A stretch of 8,106 bases of DNA, from assembly GCA_024408905.1 (NCBI GenBank), contig JAKSUP010000046.1, positions 1-8,106 of the forward strand. The letters are read 5' to 3'. Source of the DNA: a bacterium. Its GTDB lineage: Bacteria > Cyanobacteriota > Vampirovibrionia > Gastranaerophilales > Gastranaerophilaceae. The stretch's first letter is position 1; every line of letters starts with the position of its first letter. This document shows positions 6,402 to 8,106 of the stretch, piece by piece. The notes beneath the pieces are model-generated. The model searched no databases. It had not been told where the DNA came from and was given only the letters and a program-made list of their open reading frames with translations. The position numbers and the translations under genes were made by a program.

Positions 6402-7937
6402 ATGACATTTTTATATTTATACATAGCACCAATATTATACATGTATATAACATTATTCACGTTATATTTTATAATTCTTGCATTCATGTCAACAAGACCC
6501 TCAAAAAAAATTCGCGATAAATATACACCAAAAGATTCAAATATATGTGTAGTTGTTTATGCTACAGGTAAAGTAAACACACTGGATAATTTGATTAAAC
6601 AACTTAAAAATCAAAATTATCCAAAACAAAACTATACGATATATGCAATATTAGATAAATGTACTGATGTATCAGATGTTACACTTCAAACCGAGACTAA
6701 TGTAAATGTTATTAGCGTAGATAACATGGAGCCAATCGGTAAAAGCCAAGCATACTCAATTATTGCAGAAAAGCTTTATGAAGTCCCAAATCTTGATGCA
6801 TATTTATTTTTAGATGCAAAAAACTATGTTGATATTGATTTTTTGGCTAATGTTAATTACTATTTGACAAAATCAGACGTATTTAATCCTATGATAAATT
6901 ACTTGCCACAAGAAAACAAACTTACAATATGGCAAAATATGAAAAGCATGTATTCAAGATATTGCGATAAATTTATAAAACTTTCACGGACTAAACTTGG
7001 ATTAACCAATATTATTGATACCAACGCATTTGTAATAAAAAAGGATATATTGAACAAAATTGCTGACTTTAACTTCAGAGATATCTTTTCAGAAGTCAAT
7101 TACACTTTAAAATTAGCAAAAGAAGGCGTAAAAGTAGACTTTATCGATGATCTTAAAGTTTACACATCAATTGATAACTTTGAATTTCGAATTCCTTCTT
7201 TAACAAAGAGAATAGCTTTGTTATGGAATAATTTTTTCAAAGTAAATGGTATTTTACCGAAAGAATTTTTACTTTCATTAGCTGTACCAAACTGGCTAAC
7301 ATCCTTTATTGGATATGTTGTTCTATTAAATGCGACCATTATTCCTATATTTAATGTAATAGATTCGTCATTTGTATTTATTACATCATTGATACTGATA
7401 TTAGCTTTTTGTGTTAGCTTAATGGCACCAAAATTTTATCCTAACGAATTTTTATATTTAGCACTTTACCCAGCTTACTCAATTTGGAGAATGATATACA
7501 ATTTCCCTCCAATCAGAGGTATTCGTAATATTATAAAACAGACTACTCGTAAGCACGTTATAGAAACAATGACTACAGAAGTAATAGTCACAGACGGAAC
7601 CAGAGAATTTCGCTGTCAAATGGAAATGATTTCTGATGATGGTTTAGCCAAAGTAACCTTTATTAATAACGGTAAAAAATATACAACAAAAAATAATCAT
7701 TTGCGCATGATTGATGCCGTACGTGAACTTACTACAAAATTAAAGGACTATGGACTTACATTGAAGGTCTGTCAATGTTGTAAATATTTTCAACCTGTCG
7801 TCGATGGTTCGACAAACATGGTAAAGGGTTGTTGCAATTGTCAATTCCAAGGAAGAACACCGGGTGATATCATACCGACACTAATTTGGAACACTTGCCC
7901 AAATTATGAAGAACAAAACATTATCCCATTGTTTTAA
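6402..7937 (+). CDS. Membrane family 2 glycosyltransferase-like protein with degenerate active site and C-terminal cysteine cluster
   Basis: A 511-residue integral membrane protein. Residues 3-28 are a membrane segment. About 47-260 follow the GT-A fold of BcsA/HAS-type processive synthases: a nucleotide-binding start (CVVVYATGKVNTLDNLIKQL), ILDKCTD at 83-89, PIGKSQA at 111-117, LFLDAKNYVDIDF at 135-147 and FSEVNYTLKLAKEG at 229-242. Two or three more membrane segments follow (about 299-318, 323-341, perhaps 347-366). Catalytic positions differ from active relatives: DxD reads D138-A-K140, the ED pair reads E231-V232, and the QxxRW region reads KRIALLW (269-275). Residues about 385-511 are an added soluble domain with C457, C459, C460, C477, C478, C480 and C499, likely metal-binding. 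It may be a pseudoenzyme or use altered chemistry; substrate unknown. Start chosen from GGAG 9 bases before ATG 6402. The stop overlaps the convergent neighbour's. Confidence 0.8.
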   Translation: MTFLYLYIAPILYMYITLFTLYFIILAFMSTRPSKKIRDKYTPKDSNICVVVYATGKVNTLDNLIKQLKNQNYPKQNYTIYAILDKCTDVSDVTLQTETNVNVISVDNMEPIGKSQAYSIIAEKLYEVPNLDAYLFLDAKNYVDIDFLANVNYYLTKSDVFNPMINYLPQENKLTIWQNMKSMYSRYCDKFIKLSRTKLGLTNIIDTNAFVIKKDILNKIADFNFRDIFSEVNYTLKLAKEGVKVDFIDDLKVYTSIDNFEFRIPSLTKRIALLWNNFFKVNGILPKEFLLSLAVPNWLTSFIGYVVLLNATIIPIFNVIDSSFVFITSLILILAFCVSLMAPKFYPNEFLYLALYPAYSIWRMIYNFPPIRGIRNIIKQTTRKHVIETMTTEVIVTDGTREFRCQMEMISDDGLAKVTFINNGKKYTTKNNHLRMIDAVRELTTKLKDYGLTLKVCQCCKYFQPVVDGSTNMVKGCCNCQFQGRTPGDIIPTLIWNTCPNYEEQNIIPLF

Positions 7938-8106
7938 TCAATATAAATATCCTCGGTTAGTTTAATTTTAAAAGGACTTCCTGCCGGTATAGAAACATGC
8001 CCACCTTTTGAGAAAAATGCAGTTATTGGTGATGCTATAGCATTAGCCCCTAGACATATTAAAAAAAACAAAAAAGGAAATGGTGTCAAGATTAATGTTG
8101 CACCAT
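7934..8106 (-). CDS. C-terminal end of a hydrophobic hypothetical protein, 5' end outside window
   Basis: Read on the minus strand, one frame is open from the right edge to TAA at 7936-7934, giving the last 56 residues of a protein. It starts with a hydrophobic stretch (ATLILTPFPFLFFLICLGA) and continues NAIASPITAFF, then ends in a short soluble tail (GGHVSIPAGSPFKIKLTEDI plus YID). The tail pattern I-P-A-G-S/T-x-F-x-V/I-x-L-x-x-D-x-x-I resembles beta-strand endings of exported or envelope proteins, but the family is not recognised. The stop overlaps the glycosyltransferase-like stop by 3 bases, so the two genes converge with no room for a terminator between them. No start or upstream context is visible; the call rests on an uninterrupted frame of protein-like composition. 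Confidence 0.6.
   Translation of the reverse strand, partial: GATLILTPFPFLFFLICLGANAIASPITAFFSKGGHVSIPAGSPFKIKLTEDIYID

Overview
The window is AT-rich, compact bacterial chromosome carrying mostly housekeeping and envelope genes. There are no insertion sequences, phage genes, CRISPR arrays or toxin-antitoxin pairs. It holds ten protein genes (two cut by the window edges) and one tRNA. The host cannot be named with certainty. Low GC, AGGA-type ribosome binding sites, a tRNA without an encoded CCA and a LipM-like octanoyl/lipoyl transferase would suit an uncultured gut lineage such as the Gastranaerophilales/Melainabacteria (non-photosynthetic relatives of Cyanobacteria). A low-GC Firmicute is not excluded. 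This placement is an inference.

Left block (1-1605): two minus-strand genes, an MgtC/SapB-type membrane protein followed by a membrane-anchored TPR protein that runs off the left edge. They overlap by 8 bases and share a good sigma70-type promoter. A perfect 6-2-6 palindrome lies between the -35 and -10 boxes of that promoter. A second promoter fires the other way into a dGTPase gene and sits so close to its ATG that the mRNA may be leaderless.

Middle block (1612-5573): dGTPase and a LipM/LplA-like acyltransferase overlap by 14 bases on the plus strand. They converge, with another 14-base overlap, on a minus-strand pair: a DEDDh exonuclease with a long C-terminal extension, then a TrmA/RlmD-family rRNA m5U methyltransferase 12 bases downstream. 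The genes touch on nucleotide-pool control, lipoylation, DNA processing and rRNA modification. Only the spacing suggests co-expression.

Right block (5574-8106): a G-rich octamer repeat in the exonuclease leader, a single-domain thioredoxin, a lone tRNA-Ile(GAT) on the minus strand with its own promoter, leader hairpin and terminator, and a large membrane protein built on a family 2 glycosyltransferase fold. That protein is the most unusual item. Several catalytic positions look replaced (DxD reads D-A-K, the ED motif reads E-V), and its C-terminus carries a seven-cysteine cluster. Its stop codon overlaps the stop of a convergent, partial hydrophobic protein at the right edge.
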